A program made the position numbers and the translations under genes. A stretch of 14,410 nucleotides of DNA from Candidatus Adiutrix sp. (GTDB lineage Bacteria > Desulfobacterota > Desulfarculia > Adiutricales > Adiutricaceae), in NCBI GenBank assembly GCA_031283395.1, contig JAITBV010000057.1, positions 1-14,410 on the forward strand, given 5' to 3'. The stretch's first letter is position 1; every line of letters starts with the position of its first letter. The notes under the pieces are model-generated. The model had not been told where the DNA came from. It saw only the letters and a program-made list of their open reading frames with translations, and did no database searches. Positions 14,409 through 14,410 of the stretch are shown here, piece by piece.

Positions 14409-14410
14409 AC

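Overview
The window reads as chromosomal DNA from a GC-rich Gram-negative bacterium. A deltaproteobacterium (Desulfobacterota, perhaps near Desulfarculales) fits best: there is an outer-membrane OmpA-type lipoprotein, LspA, RodZ, DciA, an HDOD protein, many Cys-rich zinc-ribbon proteins and two complex histidine kinases. The species assignment is an inference from gene content and base composition only.

Left edge (1-760): the 5' part of a P4-type tyrosine integrase gene runs off the window. Five G-run repeats precede it, then a terminator and a tRNA gene with a CAU anticodon, all on the minus strand. This is the usual tRNA/integrase end of an integrated element that would lie to the left. A small divergent gene (807-1019) encodes a stand-alone biotinyl carrier domain. 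It abuts, end to end, a minus-strand pair encoding a Cys-rich zinc-ribbon protein and a small membrane protein.

Region 1620-4649 is a tightly packed plus-strand operon with a recognisable promoter: a short signalling-type protein, an HDOD protein, signal peptidase II (lspA), and a soluble receiver-histidine kinase whose receiver has Glu at the phospho-acceptor position. Region 4672-8573 is a long minus-strand run: coiled-coil/zinc-ribbon protein, small Cys protein, DUF1848 protein, DciA-like protein, family 2 glycosyltransferase and RodZ-like protein. A lone plus-strand gene (8606-9016) has a helix-turn-helix-like N-terminus.

Region 9061-12323 (minus) is a two-gene unit with a near-consensus promoter: an exported rhodanese followed by a 915-residue membrane hybrid kinase with two receivers. 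Next comes a YiaD-like glycine-zipper/OmpA lipoprotein.

Right edge (13030-14410): a visibly lower-GC three-gene operon encodes a Panacea-domain protein (antitoxin family), an overlapping 96-residue protein that is the candidate toxin, and a 73-residue protein I do not recognise. Upstream is tRNA-Pro(UGG). This operon is the best candidate in the window for an undescribed system.
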